A stretch of 64,000 bases of DNA. Source: Shinisaurus crocodilurus. Taxonomy: Eukaryota; Chordata; Lepidosauria; Squamata; Shinisauridae. A program made the position numbers and the translations under genes. Shown here in pieces: positions 30,901 to 35,255 of this stretch. The stretch spans positions 21,537,525 through 21,601,524 of the forward strand of contig CM037879.1 of the NCBI GenBank assembly GCA_021292165.1. Reading direction: 5' to 3'. Under the pieces are notes generated by a model. That model made no database searches. It was given only the letters and a program-made list of their open reading frames with translations, and was not told where the DNA came from. How positions within the stretch are numbered: position 1 is the first letter of the stretch; every line of letters starts with the position of its first letter.

Positions 30901-33798
30901 TGCCTCCTTCCCAGGAGGTGGGACAGGCGAAGGAGAAGTGCCCGAGTCCCCTTCGCTTCTCTGATGGAGGGGATTCAGCTGGCTTTGTGTGCTTTTCGCC
31001 TCCTTCCCCGGGGAAAGAGATGCGGCAGGCAAAGGAGAAGTGGTGCCTGGGCCAGGACTCGGCCGGCTTCGCCCAACCCGCCTCCTTCCAGCAATGGGGG
31101 AAGGAAGCGGGGTGGGTGAAGCAGAGTCAGATCACCCCGCGCTCCCATCCCTGCTCTTATCTCAGATCAGAGATAACAGCAGGGGCTCCACTGCTGACGT
31201 GCACCAGCAGGGGAATGGCCACTGTTGCCTCTGATCTGAGATAGCAATGGGTTATGCCTTCTGAGGGCATTCCTCCAGGCAGCAGGGCTTGGAGACTAAG
31301 CTCCACCCCATGGATGAACCCTCAGAGGCTCCGCAGGCCGGATTGGGGTTCCTGGTGGGCTGAATCTGATCCGCAGGCTAGAGGTTCTGCACCCCCACTC
31401 CAGGCAATGAAAAAGTAAACCTCACATTTTGCTAGGGAAGATCCAGCCCAAGAACTTTGATATTCTGTCCTTGTGAAAGAAGAGGGTAGCCTTGCCGAGG
31501 GGCAGTGAATTAGCCTAGACCGCTTTGAGAGAGGGTGGGCATGGAGGGGAAGGTGTCTAGCCCTTGAGAAATGAAGTAAAATTTAAAAGAACAAAGTAAA
31601 ATTTAAAAGAAGAAGTAAAAAGTTAGGAATGTCTGACTCTTACTGTTGATGGCCCATTTCAGTATCTGGGAGGGTGGGTGGAGAGGTTGATTTCTTGTCT
31701 CTTTTTACTCCATTGTTTGTCCAGTGGCCCTGAAGGCAACTATTATGTGATAGTTGTCTTATGAGGAAAAGAGCTTACACTGCCTGGAGTCGAGGGCTCA
31801 AGGAACTCTTTTGTCAATCTTACCCGTGTGTTTCTCTATGACCAACTTCATCTCTTGCAGATCAGAGCTGCTTTGCGACAGAGCACACAAAGCCACGACG
31901 TTTGCAGTGGACGTGGTTGGGTCACGCCGAGCTCGAGTACCAGGGATGCATCCTGCACGTGTCCACCCTGCAGATGTACATCCTTCTGTGCTTCAACAGC
32001 GCCGAGGTCCTGACAGCCTTGATTCTCACTTGCTCTGCTACCCTGGCTTTCTGTGGCTCGTGGGATGGAATACCTTCCCTCGAAACAGTCACCCTCTGCA
32101 TTTTGCACAATAGAGTTGAAAGCCCTGCAAGATGCAAACTGATCTGTGGAGATCCCAAAAATCAGTTGTGCACCGGGGCACAGGCCATGAGAAACTGGCT
32201 CTGGATGTGCTCTGGTGGAGGCAATTTCTGTCTCGTGCAGCTATGCTTAGGTTGCATCATTCCTGCTATAGAAGCTGCAATATCTTCTCATGGAATTTGG
32301 AATGTCCCCTCCCCATGATTGGTGTTGAGGCAAGAATAGGAGGGCAGGGCGTTGCTTCAGTGACTCCTGCTGTGTTGCTTTCAGCCGGGGAGTTTGCTCA
32401 ATTCTCCCTTGCAAGCAAGCAGCCTGCAAATATTCAGTGCTCTCTGTTTGCTGAGGGTTTTCTATTTTGCAAATACTCCCATGCTTGAATGAGACACTAC
32501 CTGTCCCCAGCATGGCCGATATCCAAGAATTCCTCTGAATCTATCTCAGTTTTGTGTAATCTACCTCCATTTTCCCTCTGTTGGTCGTAGGAGGTTCCTA
32601 TGGAGACACTGTTACAAACCACGGGTCTGTCTCCTGTTCTTCTGGACCATGCACTGAAACCTCTGATGAAGGAGAACGGGATCCTGACCCAGAGTCAGAG
32701 TAAGCATAGAGGGACTTCCACTTAGGGAAGAGGGGATCTCTTGACCCACTTGGGAAGCTAGCTTAGTGAGGTGGGTGGGGTGCGGTTTCCAGGTGCTAGA
32801 AAGAGTGCTTGGTTTATGAAGCCCTCCTGGAGAGAGAAGCTGAGCAGAGCTTTAAGAACATGCTGGATCAGACCAACGTCCATCTAGTCAAGCATTCTGT
32901 TCACACAGTGGCCAACCAGCTGCCCATGGGAAACCCACAAGCAACAGCACCCTCTCACCTATGTTCCCCAGAGGCATACTGCCTCTGATACTGGAGGTAG
33001 CATATAGCCATCAGGACTAGTAACCATTGATAAGACTTCTCCATGAATTTGTCCAATCCCCTTTTAAAGCCAACCAAATTGGTGGCCATCACTCCATCTT
33101 GGGAAGTGAATTCCATAGTTTAACTATGTGTTTTCCCAGCCAGGCATCACAGAGGGCAGCTTATGCTGTGAATCCAGGAAGGCTGAAATGCCTTTGCTGC
33201 ACTGAAACCAGTGCATATCCTTTGGCTTTAGGTGTCTTGAGGCTGAATGAGGCAACGCTGTCCCAGGTGTCCAGCCAGCGCCTGTGGCTGTTGCCCAAAC
33301 AGACGTGCCTGAATGAGGAAGAGAATGAAAGCAGTGCTCTGGAGAGGAAGAGGAACATCATCTGCTGCCTCCTCATCCAGATCCTGAAAGAGGAGAAGGA
33401 GATGCACATTGACAACTTGGTGTTCAGGGTAAGGCGTGCACGGATCTGGCCATGTAGCACTGTCCAGCTGGCAGCCAAAGCAGGGACTAATTCACTCTCT
33501 CTGCCTCTCCCAGGTGATGGATGCCTGCCATAAACTGGAGCATCACTCTGCTTCGAAGATGCTGAGCCTCTGCTGCAGCAGCGCTGACATCCTCTCCTGT
33601 GTCCTACACCTGGTCAACCAGGGCTCCATCCAGCGCCAGGAAGACCACCTGCAGCTCTTGGAATGCGTCTCCACGGAGCTCCCTGCCCCAGCCCCGCCAA
33701 AGAACCAGCCTCCAGTTGCGTTTCAGACTGTGCAGATCAAAAAAGTGCCCAGTGTGCCCTGCGTGGAAAAGAGACAGACATTCTCTACATTTAGGTAG
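832..33798 (+). CDS. CUL7: Cullin-7, 28 visible exons, 5' partial
   Basis: Scaffold of the cullin-7 E3 ubiquitin ligase, which in mammals works with SKP1, FBXW8 and RBX1 and forms the 3M complex with OBSL1 and CCDC8 in cytoplasm and at the Golgi. Seen in order: N-terminal armadillo-like part, CPH domain (2500-3420), [10 protein letters not shown] block (5400), CUL9-like helical repeats (13346-19467), DOC/APC10 domain (22821-25090), cullin region (26633-32699) and winged-helix tail (33232-33798). Splice sites are GT-AG and phases join cleanly except around 18237-18445. The stop at 33796-33798 follows FSTFR, the CUL7 ending as I remember it, and no RBR module follows, which argues against CUL9. 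Exons total about 5.28 kb (about 1,760 residues). The start codon and first coding exon lie left of the window. Longer than human CUL7 (1,698 residues, from memory) once the missing N-terminus is added. Confidence 0.93.
1371..1766. mobile_element. hAT-like MITE, 396 bp, copy 1
   Basis: Ends are CACTGGTGTAGTAG on the left and the inverted CTCCACTACACCACTC on the right, flanked by TGAATATC and CGAATATC (7 of 8 identical), which is the 8-bp target duplication of hAT elements. A second copy of almost the same length lies at 57315-57711. Contains no transposase. Confidence 0.75.
1837..1900. repeat. Short tandem duplication
   Basis: The unit ATGTCCTGTGACCATAGTAA occurs twice, 37 bases apart, inside the CUL7 intron. 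The rest of 1767-2081 shows nothing recognisable. Confidence 0.6.
2082..2585 (+). CDS. CUL7: CUL7 window exon 2, start of CPH domain
   Basis: 168 codons from [14 protein letters not shown] to NNGTPPVQ, between acceptor tgtttcag and donor gtattg. The last 30 residues ([17 protein letters not shown] onward) open the CPH domain, which in CUL7 and CUL9 binds p53. The middle part (about residues 30-110) is poorly conserved linker. Confidence 0.92.
2752..3222. mobile_element. Possible hAT-type element, degraded
   Basis: The left edge (CAGAGGAGGGGAATGTCTTT) and right edge (GATTCCTCACCCCTG) look like diverged inverted termini. The flanks GATAATGG and GTATATGG match at 5 of 8. A 5S-headed SINE is inserted inside. 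Confidence 0.35.
2890..3044 (+). mobile_element. 5S-headed SINE with CR1-like tail, copy 1
   Basis: The head has GGTCAGGCCTGGTTATTACT and TTGGATGGGAG, the internal control region of 5S rRNA. The tail (GAGCAGCGGGTTGGACTTGA to CCAACTCTATGAT) matches the CR1 3' end seen elsewhere in the window. The first bases of the head are degraded. Confidence 0.85.
3312..3447 (+). CDS. CUL7: CUL7 window exon 3, end of CPH domain
   Basis: Reads [21 protein letters not shown], the second half of the CPH domain, then a short Lys/Glu-rich stretch. Acceptor tttttccag, donor gtaagt, ends phase 1. Confidence 0.92.
3668..3875 (+). mobile_element. tRNA-Ala-headed SINE, copy 1
   Basis: The A-box region TAGCTCAGTGGTAAACCAC and the segment CATGCTTTACATGCAAAAGG resemble tRNA-Ala. 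It continues into a SINE body ending in GGACTAGATGGACAAACAG. It lacks a proper acceptor stem and is not a tRNA gene. Confidence 0.8.
4098..4326 (-). mobile_element. tRNA-headed SINE (second family), copy 1
   Basis: On the minus strand it begins GAGCCAGTGTGGCATAGTGG (A box) with GGTTCTAGTCC as B box, and ends in a TTAAATAAATAAA tail. A related copy lies at 53446-53658. Family name not determined. Confidence 0.7.
4728..4812. mobile_element. Short palindromic repeat (CCTATAC / GTATAGG)
   Basis: Inverted ends GCAATCCTATACC and CGTATAGGATT enclose GTAAGCCCCAT and GTGGGACTTATTTCTGAGTA. This reptile-type MITE recurs at 41213, 58128 and 62135. Confidence 0.6.
4862..5190 (-). mobile_element. CR1 LINE 3' fragment
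   Basis: Starts with the CR1 3' end on the minus strand (CATAGAATCATAGAATAGTA) and keeps translated remnants such as [18 protein letters not shown]. It is 5'-truncated, as most CR1 copies are, and ends about 97 bases before a CUL7 exon. Confidence 0.9.
5287..5477 (+). CDS. CUL7: CUL7 window exon 4
   Basis: Reads [12 protein letters not shown], then [17 protein letters not shown], a block shared by CUL7 and CUL9, and ends KEQ (phase 0). The acceptor ctacctgcag lies about 100 bases after a minus-strand CR1 fragment. Confidence 0.9.
5777..6152 (+). CDS. CUL7: CUL7 window exon 5
   Basis: Starts [20 protein letters not shown], contains [11 protein letters not shown], then a low-complexity Lys/Ser/Pro/Ala linker (about residues 80-105) and [19 protein letters not shown]. 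The final block resembles the CUL9 sequence just before its armadillo-like repeats. Donor gtaagt, phase 1. Confidence 0.9.
6610..8090 (-). pseudogene. CR1 reverse transcriptase, broken
   Basis: Two frames joined by a frameshift near 7690. The upstream part has [20 protein letters not shown]; the downstream part has [36 protein letters not shown] and the catalytic KFADDTKL. These are RT motifs of the CR1/Jockey group. It copies LINE RNA at the target site when intact. Confidence 0.92.
8235..8879 (-). repeat. Copia 3' LTR, 645 bp
   Basis: Minus-strand ends TGTTGTGACATGTATCAC and CGCGCGCCTTCA. A polypurine tract (TTGTGGGGGGA on the minus strand, 8880-8890) lies directly before it, which fixes the boundary. 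Confidence 0.9.
8914..10213 (-). pseudogene. Copia pol remnant: RT and RNase H
   Basis: Reads from [20 protein letters not shown] (start of the Copia RT) through [17 protein letters not shown] and FVDDILL (catalytic motif), then [43 protein letters not shown] and ADLFTKPLP of Copia RNase H. A frameshift lies near 9840-9900. Gag, protease and integrase are absent, so it depends on other copies to move. Confidence 0.9.
10214..10517 (-). repeat. Copia 5' LTR remnant, 304 bp
   Basis: Nearly identical to 8584-8879. The pol frame runs directly into it at 10213/10214, so one deletion removed the far part of this LTR, the primer-binding site, gag, protease and integrase. Confidence 0.88.
10523..11632 (-). 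pseudogene. CR1 endonuclease region, broken
   Basis: Contains [47 protein letters not shown] and [10 protein letters not shown], the motifs of the apurinic-type endonuclease of CR1 ORF2 that nicks target DNA. A frameshift lies near 11230. It is separated from the RT by the Copia insertion. Confidence 0.88.
11671..12482 (-). pseudogene. CR1 ORF1 with SGNH esterase domain
   Basis: Open for about 237 residues from 12384 and readable further upstream to about 12482. Shows [15 protein letters not shown] (GDS block), [12 protein letters not shown] (GTND block) and [14 protein letters not shown] (DxxH block), the three signatures of the CR1 ORF1 esterase. The element is 5'-truncated here. Confidence 0.88.
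12684..12818. mobile_element. Palindromic MITE, GGGTGGGCAAC type
   Basis: Arms CAGGGGTGGGCAACTTGTAG and CTGAAAGTTGCTCACCCCTA enclose a second inverted pair (GGCCTACAACTC / GAGTTGTAGGC). Same family as 57023-57158. Confidence 0.75.
13346..13523 (+). CDS. CUL7: CUL7 window exon 6, CUL9-like repeat region
   Basis: Reads [20 protein letters not shown] and [15 protein letters not shown]. The phase of exon 5 fixes the acceptor at gtggcag (13339-13345); the stronger-looking ctgcag 14 bases upstream would bring in a stop. Resembles the start of the CUL9 central helical repeats. Ends phase 2 before gtctgt. Confidence 0.82.
13584..13907 (-). mobile_element. tRNA-Ala-headed SINE, copy 2, split by a MITE
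   Basis: Minus-strand head near 13830-13907 (GGGATTGAACCTGGGACCTT is the B box on the plus strand); the tail AGGAAGCTGCCTTATGCTGC is at 13584. A palindromic MITE (13651-13786) sits inside. Confidence 0.8.
13651..13786. mobile_element. Palindromic MITE, CTTCCCCAACCTGG type
   Basis: Arms AGCCTTCCCCAACCTGGTGC and the inverted GTGCCAGGCTGGAGAAGACT, with inner pair ACAAGTCCCATCA / GATGGAAGGTATAGT. Inserted within a SINE. Confidence 0.72.
14583..14930. mobile_element. Palindromic MITE with CCCAGGGTTGT arms
   Basis: Left end GGCCTGGTTCGCACATAACT and right end ATATGTGAACCCGGCC are inverted copies. Each arm also holds its own small inverted repeat (ACCCAGGGTCTTTTTAAACC region). 348 bp, non-coding. 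Confidence 0.68.
14972..15172 (-). mobile_element. tRNA-Ala-headed SINE, copy 3
   Basis: Plus-strand reading starts AGGAAGCTGCCTTATACTGA (tail) and ends in the head with GGGATTGAACCTGGGACCTT (B box) and CCACTGAGCTATG (A box), so the element is on the minus strand. Confidence 0.85.
15378..15585 (+). CDS. CUL7: CUL7 window exon 7, CUL9-like repeat region
   Basis: Reads [20 protein letters not shown] and ends VQQAGLA. Matches the CUL9 armadillo-like repeat in which [14 protein letters not shown] corresponds to a Lys-His-Glu-Trp-Arg block. Acceptor ctgcag, donor gtaagt, phase 0. Confidence 0.88.
15686..16306 (+). mobile_element. CR1 LINE 3' fragment
   Basis: Translates to [40 protein letters not shown] and [15 protein letters not shown], the end of CR1 ORF2, and closes with the TTCTATGATTCTATGATTCTG tail repeat. 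5'-truncated. Confidence 0.92.
16440..16910. repeat. Old interspersed repeat, family undetermined
   Basis: Starts TTTAATTTATTTCATTCCAT, has an A-rich middle and the text GAATTCCACAAATGTGGGGC. Similar text occurs at 51340-51730, so it is a dispersed family; I cannot name it. Confidence 0.45.
16911..17671 (+). mobile_element. CR1 LINE 3' fragment
   Basis: Reads [20 protein letters not shown] and [20 protein letters not shown], then the same ORF2 end as its neighbour at 15.7-16.3 kb, and ends CCAACTGTACTATTCTATGA. The wording is close to the long minus-strand CR1 at 6.5 kb. Confidence 0.92.
17706..17900 (+). CDS. CUL7: CUL7 window exon 8, CUL9-like repeat region
   Basis: 65 codons from VLKLLLGAG to IEKMLGTAW, containing [13 protein letters not shown], which is close to the CUL9 wording REIFASIDSAT. 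Acceptor actcctag, donor gtaagg. Its end phase (0) does not match the obvious start of the next exon; see that entry. Confidence 0.86.
17901..18236. other. CUL7: CUL7 intron, nothing recognised
   Basis: No repeat or hidden exon that I can support, although a missed boundary here could explain the phase problem of the next exon. Confidence 0.35.
18237..18445 (+). CDS. CUL7: CUL7 window exon 9, phase problem at both ends
   Basis: The conserved reading is [20 protein letters not shown], similar to CUL9 SSAARNGLLLLN. The best acceptor (cctccctcccccag) leaves one leading base while exon 8 ends in phase 0, and the exon ends one base into a codon while exon 10 starts in phase 0. An acceptor at ttcag (exon start 18256) repairs the left junction only. 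Either base-call indels are present, or boundaries here are unusual. Confidence 0.7.
18452..18800. repeat. Degraded interspersed repeat
   Basis: A/T-rich sequence beginning ATTTTATTTATTGC, with a body like the unnamed repeats at 16.5 and 51.4 kb. Confidence 0.3.
18808..18950. mobile_element. Palindromic MITE, CTTCCCCAACCTGG type
   Basis: Arms TCAGCCTTGCCCAACCTAGC and GGCTAGGTTGGGAGAGGCTG are inverted copies; the inner part has ATGTGTTGGACTACAAACAC. Confidence 0.7.
19238..19467 (+). CDS. CUL7: CUL7 window exon 10
   Basis: Reads [20 protein letters not shown] and [20 protein letters not shown], ending phase 2 before gtaagg. Probably corresponds to the stretch before the PWH block in CUL7 and CUL9, but identity is low. 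The acceptor follows a long C-run (19213-19231). Confidence 0.78.
19564..19718. mobile_element. Palindromic MITE with near-perfect 28-bp arm ends
   Basis: The outermost 28 bases (AATCTCTAGGGCAGCCTTCC continuing to CCCAACTGG) recur inverted at the right end without a mismatch. A single strand would fold into one long hairpin. Confidence 0.78.
19782..20076. mobile_element. Palindromic MITE with GGGTT/AACCC blocks, copy 1
   Basis: Ends CTGGGTTCAGCCAACAAGAT and TATCGTGTTGTGTGAACCCAG are inverted. The body alternates AACCCACACT, GGGTTGTCGTT and CCATGGGTTGTT blocks that pair within each arm. The related copy is 54961-55299. Confidence 0.7.
20140..20225. mobile_element. Half of a palindromic MITE
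   Basis: Only the right arm (GGAATGATGGGAGTTGTAGT to GAGGGCACCAGATTG) is present. Confidence 0.55.
20706..20782 (-). mobile_element. CR1 LINE 3' end, short
   Basis: Contains GAATAGTAGAGTTAGAAAGG and CCATGGAGTCCAACCCGCTG, the minus-strand CR1 tail, truncated to under 80 bases. Confidence 0.8.
21023..21128 (+). CDS. CUL7: CUL7 window exon 11
   Basis: Reads [20 protein letters not shown] and EPCLSSM, matching the PWHE-x-EPCLxCL block of CUL7 and CUL9. Acceptor tggtccag, donor gtaggg, phase 0. Confidence 0.9.
21129..21973. other. CUL7: CUL7 intron, A/T-rich, nothing recognised
   Basis: Holds T- and A-runs near 21361 and 21550, but no repeat family or exon that I can name. Confidence 0.35.
21974..22201 (+). 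CDS. CUL7: CUL7 window exon 12
   Basis: 76 codons from [20 protein letters not shown] to [11 protein letters not shown]. Helical segment just before the DOC domain, with [11 protein letters not shown] matching the conserved CEK-x-A-x-LY motif. Acceptor gtctgcag, donor gtgagt. Confidence 0.93.
22344..22460. mobile_element. Palindromic MITE, CTTCCCCAACCTGG type
   Basis: Arms CCTAGGCCAGCATTCCCCAA and TTGAGAAGACTGGCCTAG are inverted; a shortened copy. Confidence 0.68.
22624..22714 (+). CDS. CUL7: CUL7 window exon 13
   Basis: Reads [20 protein letters not shown] then [10 protein letters not shown], near-identical to mammalian CUL7 and CUL9 in this block. Phase 1 end before gtgagc. Confidence 0.94.
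22821..22992 (+). CDS. CUL7: CUL7 window exon 14, DOC/APC10 domain
   Basis: Reads [20 protein letters not shown] and NPKTYWESN, the opening of the DOC (APC10-like galactose-binding fold) domain. Ends phase 2 directly before gtgagt. Confidence 0.95.
22993..23678. other. CUL7: CUL7 intron, nothing recognised
   Basis: GC-rich intron with a short C/CA run at 23160-23181; no repeat or exon supported. Confidence 0.35.
23679..23784 (+). CDS. CUL7: CUL7 window exon 15, DOC domain
   Basis: Reads [20 protein letters not shown], the central strand of the DOC fold, ending STKLNM (phase 0). Acceptor ctgtacag, donor gtcagt. Confidence 0.94.
23932..24240 (+). mobile_element. tRNA-Ala-headed SINE, copy 4, split by a MITE
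   Basis: Head GACCGTAGCACAGGGGCAGA with CATGCTTTGCATGCACAAGG-like text and B box GGTTCAATCCG. The body is interrupted by a palindromic MITE at 24080-24197 and resumes with TAGTTTGATCTGATG. Confidence 0.82.
24080..24197. mobile_element. Palindromic MITE inside a SINE
   Basis: CAGGGGCAGGCAATATGGTG on the left, then TCACAACTCCCATCATCCC and its inverse GGGAGTTGTAGTCCAACACA. Confidence 0.7.
24241..24994. other. CUL7: CUL7 intron, nothing recognised
   Basis: No repeat family or exon that I can support apart from a short G-run at 24658. Confidence 0.35.
24995..25090 (+). CDS. CUL7: CUL7 window exon 16, DOC domain
   Basis: Reads [20 protein letters not shown] and KIKRCQQ. The exon itself begins with GTGAGT, which mimics a donor, but frame and homology require it to be coding. 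Phase 0 at both ends. Confidence 0.93.
25377..26296. mobile_element. Non-autonomous hAT element with perfect TSD
   Basis: Termini CAGTGATGGCGAACCT and the inverted AGGTTCGCCATCACTG are exact over 16 bases, and CTCTAGGA (25369-25376 and 26297-26304) is a perfect 8-bp target duplication. 920 bp with an A/T-rich middle and no transposase frame. The terminus resembles the OposCharlie-type hAT family from memory. Confidence 0.9.
26633..26808 (+). CDS. CUL7: CUL7 window exon 17
   Basis: Reads [20 protein letters not shown] then [13 protein letters not shown], end of DOC and entry to the cullin repeats. Acceptor gttcacag, donor gtcagg, phase 2. Confidence 0.95.
27145..27278 (+). CDS. CUL7: CUL7 window exon 18
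   Basis: Reads [20 protein letters not shown] then [14 protein letters not shown], highly conserved in CUL7 and CUL9. Acceptor tgtgcag, donor gtacgg, phase 1. Confidence 0.95.
27382..27567 (+). CDS. CUL7: CUL7 window exon 19
   Basis: Reads [20 protein letters not shown] and [13 protein letters not shown], then an acidic Ser/Pro linker. Acceptor ccttccag, donor gtgagt, phase 1. Confidence 0.94.
27861..27976 (+). CDS. CUL7: CUL7 window exon 20
   Basis: A Lys/Ser/Gly-rich linker ([12 protein letters not shown]) followed by [12 protein letters not shown], which matches the conserved ITQCW-x-x-VV motif. Acceptor tttgcag, donor gtaggg, phase 0. Confidence 0.92.
28198..28393 (-). mobile_element. 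tRNA-Ala-headed SINE, copy 5
   Basis: Tail AGGAAGCTGCCTTGTACTGA at 28200; head with GGGATTGAACCTGGGACCTT and GATGCTCTACCACTGGTCCA. A complete minus-strand copy between CUL7 exons 20 and 21. Confidence 0.88.
28769..28951 (+). CDS. CUL7: CUL7 window exon 21, cullin repeat
   Basis: 61 codons: [20 protein letters not shown] and [20 protein letters not shown], ending TAMH. Part of the helical cullin-repeat stalk. Acceptor ttgcccag, donor gtgagt. Confidence 0.95.
28952..29322. other. CUL7: CUL7 intron, nothing recognised
   Basis: Only a short CCTT run (29215-29233) stands out. Confidence 0.4.
29323..29480 (+). CDS. CUL7: CUL7 window exon 22, cullin repeat
   Basis: Reads [17 protein letters not shown] then [16 protein letters not shown], the block before the cullin homology domain. 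Starts with GTGAGC after the acceptor cctccag. Phase 2 at the donor. Confidence 0.95.
29481..29789. other. CUL7: CUL7 intron, nothing recognised
   Basis: GC-rich intron without repeats that I recognise. Confidence 0.4.
29790..30027 (+). CDS. CUL7: CUL7 window exon 23, cullin homology domain
   Basis: Reads [20 protein letters not shown] and [19 protein letters not shown], then a glutamine run and an acidic run of Glu/Asp residues (about the last 12). The acidic stretch is also present in CUL7 and CUL9 of mammals. Phase 0 at gtgagt. Confidence 0.95.
30198..30369 (+). CDS. CUL7: CUL7 window exon 24
   Basis: Continues the acidic run ([14 protein letters not shown]), then [20 protein letters not shown], a conserved LSPRCWPVSPLCYL-type block. 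Ends phase 1 before gtgagt. Confidence 0.94.
30667..31397. mobile_element. hAT-type element, 731 bp
   Basis: Termini TAGGGGTGAAGAACC and the inverted GGTTCTGCACCCCCA (13 of 15), flanked by CTCTAGGC and CTCCAGGC (7 of 8). GC-rich body with repeated AAGGAGAAGTG blocks, no transposase. Confidence 0.68.
31861..32006 (+). CDS. CUL7: CUL7 window exon 25
   Basis: Reads [20 protein letters not shown] then [17 protein letters not shown]. The donor gtcctg is weak but GT is kept, and the next exon continues with EVPMETLL as the family requires. Confidence 0.92.
32007..32590. other. CUL7: CUL7 intron, nothing recognised
   Basis: No repeat or exon supported; the open frames here have no family resemblance. 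Confidence 0.35.
32591..32699 (+). CDS. CUL7: CUL7 window exon 26
   Basis: Reads [20 protein letters not shown] and [13 protein letters not shown], matching the E-x-LL-x-x-x-GLS block of CUL7. Acceptor gtcgtag, donor gtaagc, phase 1. Confidence 0.92.
32846..33135 (-). mobile_element. CR1-like LINE (second family) 3' end, antisense
   Basis: ACATGCTGGATCAGACCAAC to TCCATAGTTTAACTATG is the inverse of the text at 56478-56772. A LINE 3' end family distinct from the main CR1. Confidence 0.72.
33232..33428 (+). CDS. CUL7: CUL7 window exon 27, start of winged-helix B
   Basis: Reads [16 protein letters not shown], then [20 protein letters not shown] and MHIDNLVFR, the start of the winged-helix B segment of cullins. 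Acceptor gctttag, donor gtaagg, phase 0. Confidence 0.93.
33514..33798 (+). CDS. CUL7: CUL7 window exon 28, C-terminus and stop
   Basis: 95 codons including [20 protein letters not shown], then [20 protein letters not shown] and the tail AFQTVQIKK to TFSTFR. The C-terminal FSTFR and the VQI-type strand agree with CUL7. A Lys in DACHK sits where the cullin NEDD8-acceptor region is expected; that alignment is inferred. Confidence 0.94.
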   Translation: MMDACHKLEHHSASKMLSLCCSSADILSCVLHLVNQGSIQRQEDHLQLLECVSTELPAPAPPKNQPPVAFQTVQIKKVPSVPCVEKRQTFSTFR

Positions 33799-35255
33799 AA
33801 CTGGCTGCTGGCCCACATATGTGGCTGCCCAGGACCCTTTTTCCATGTGTGGGACTGAGACGGGCTGCCGCCCTTGCTCTTCAAGGCACTGGTCTCTTAT
33901 GAGTATGGCCGGCGGCGGAGATCTTGCTCTTCCTCCTGGTTTGCACATTATGATTTCTGTAAGAAGCCAAGTGTGGTCCCCAGAGTGCTGCAGTGAAAAG
34001 AAACTGGTTGTGTTGTCGCAAGCAGCCATCTCCCGGAAGGTGGATGTTTTACTACAACCAACCAGCTCCTGCTTCCGTTGCCTGGCTGCAGTGCATCTGC
34101 CGGCCAGAGTCCTCCTGAACTAGCAACCGGCAGCATGTTAGTGGCTGCTGAGGAATGTGGCAGGACTGGTTAATAAGCAGCAGCCGCCGCCTTTCCTGAA
34201 TGTCTGGAGTAGCTTGTGGTTCTAAAACCCAGCCAACTCTGAAAACATCCACTCCATAATGTATACCTGCCTTATTTCCAGAGAGTTGAATTGCCCCGGT
34301 AACTACAAACCGGGTATCATGGTAATTTCTGTTTCTTTACATGGACTGCCTGATGGATGGAAGGTGTCCTTCCCCCTCTCCAGAAACACCATCTTTGATT
34401 AATGCCTCCGGCCTGTTTGTAGTTTCATCCTGCTGCAGTTCAAGGATGGCATCTCATTTGGGTGAAACTTTTGCAAGTCAGATCTCTTCTGGCCTTTAAT
34501 TTCTTTAAAGTTTCCCTTCAGCGCTCTCAGTAAGAGAGGGCTTCCTTAAGCATTATTTATCATCAGCGTCGCCTTTCCCTTTCTTTGTGTAGGAATCTAG
34601 TTCCAGGGGTGTTTATTTAATCTCTTCCTGACTAATGAGTGCCGTTTGGAAGGGTTTAGCCAGAAGGAAGCTGGCACCTTTTCTTTTACAGTGGATGGAC
34701 CAGCCTTTGATAAAGGCTGACTCTGTAGCCAATGATTAGAACCAGCCAGAGGAGGTTAGTGTGGATTGTGTGGTACATGGAATTAGCTGCTCTTAGCAGT
34801 TGTTTTCCTTAATTCTAAAAATGAGAAATAGAAGCTTGTATTCTCTCTAAGCACATGTAGCTTGAGATCCGGTTTGTTTGTACAAGTGCACGTGAGTTTT
34901 GTGTTAGCAAAAACGTGCAAAGTGCAAGTTGGTAGAATCTGGGTTCTGTAGATCTCACTGAGCCAAGTGATGGTTGAGACCTCACCATCTGCACACTAAG
35001 GCAGTAGCACAACCCCCTTGCTCCTGGATGGTGTCTTGGCGTGCGCTAGAGATTCAAAAATGAGAGGGGTCATTCTACCTCATTGGTGCTTCTGCATGCT
35101 GCTCTACCCATAAATCCTTCCTCTGCTTCTCCATTGCCTACCTTCAGTGCAATGGCCATCTCCCCTTTGCCTCAGTCCCTTCCAAAGATGTCTCACATCT
35201 GCAAGCCTATCAATTGCTGAAGTCCAAATAAAGATAATTTAGCCGGGATGCATAG
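33799..35255 (+). other. CUL7: CUL7 3' UTR (inferred)
   Basis: Non-coding sequence after the stop, reaching the first good poly(A) signal. No repeat family that I recognise is inserted in it, unlike almost every intron here, which fits a constrained UTR. Confidence 0.6.
35227..35232 (+). terminator. CUL7: Poly(A) signal AATAAA for CUL7
   Basis: Canonical hexamer about 1.43 kb after the CUL7 stop. It is the first canonical hexamer on the plus strand that I noted after the stop. Confidence 0.6.

Noticed and set aside
30960..31250. Open frames inside 30.8-31.25 kb as an extra CUL7 exon
   Set aside because: They fall within a hAT-type element and are not needed: exon 24 and exon 25 join in phase.
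33027..33533. A 168-residue open frame as one long exon
   Set aside because: Its left part is antisense LINE sequence and it reads through the splice sites of exon 27. The conserved reading is in a different frame.
832..33798. Calling the cullin gene CUL9
   Set aside because: The N-terminal and central exons resemble CUL9, but the protein stops at FSTFR at 33798 and no RING-IBR-RING sequence follows on the plus strand within the window. Both fit CUL7.
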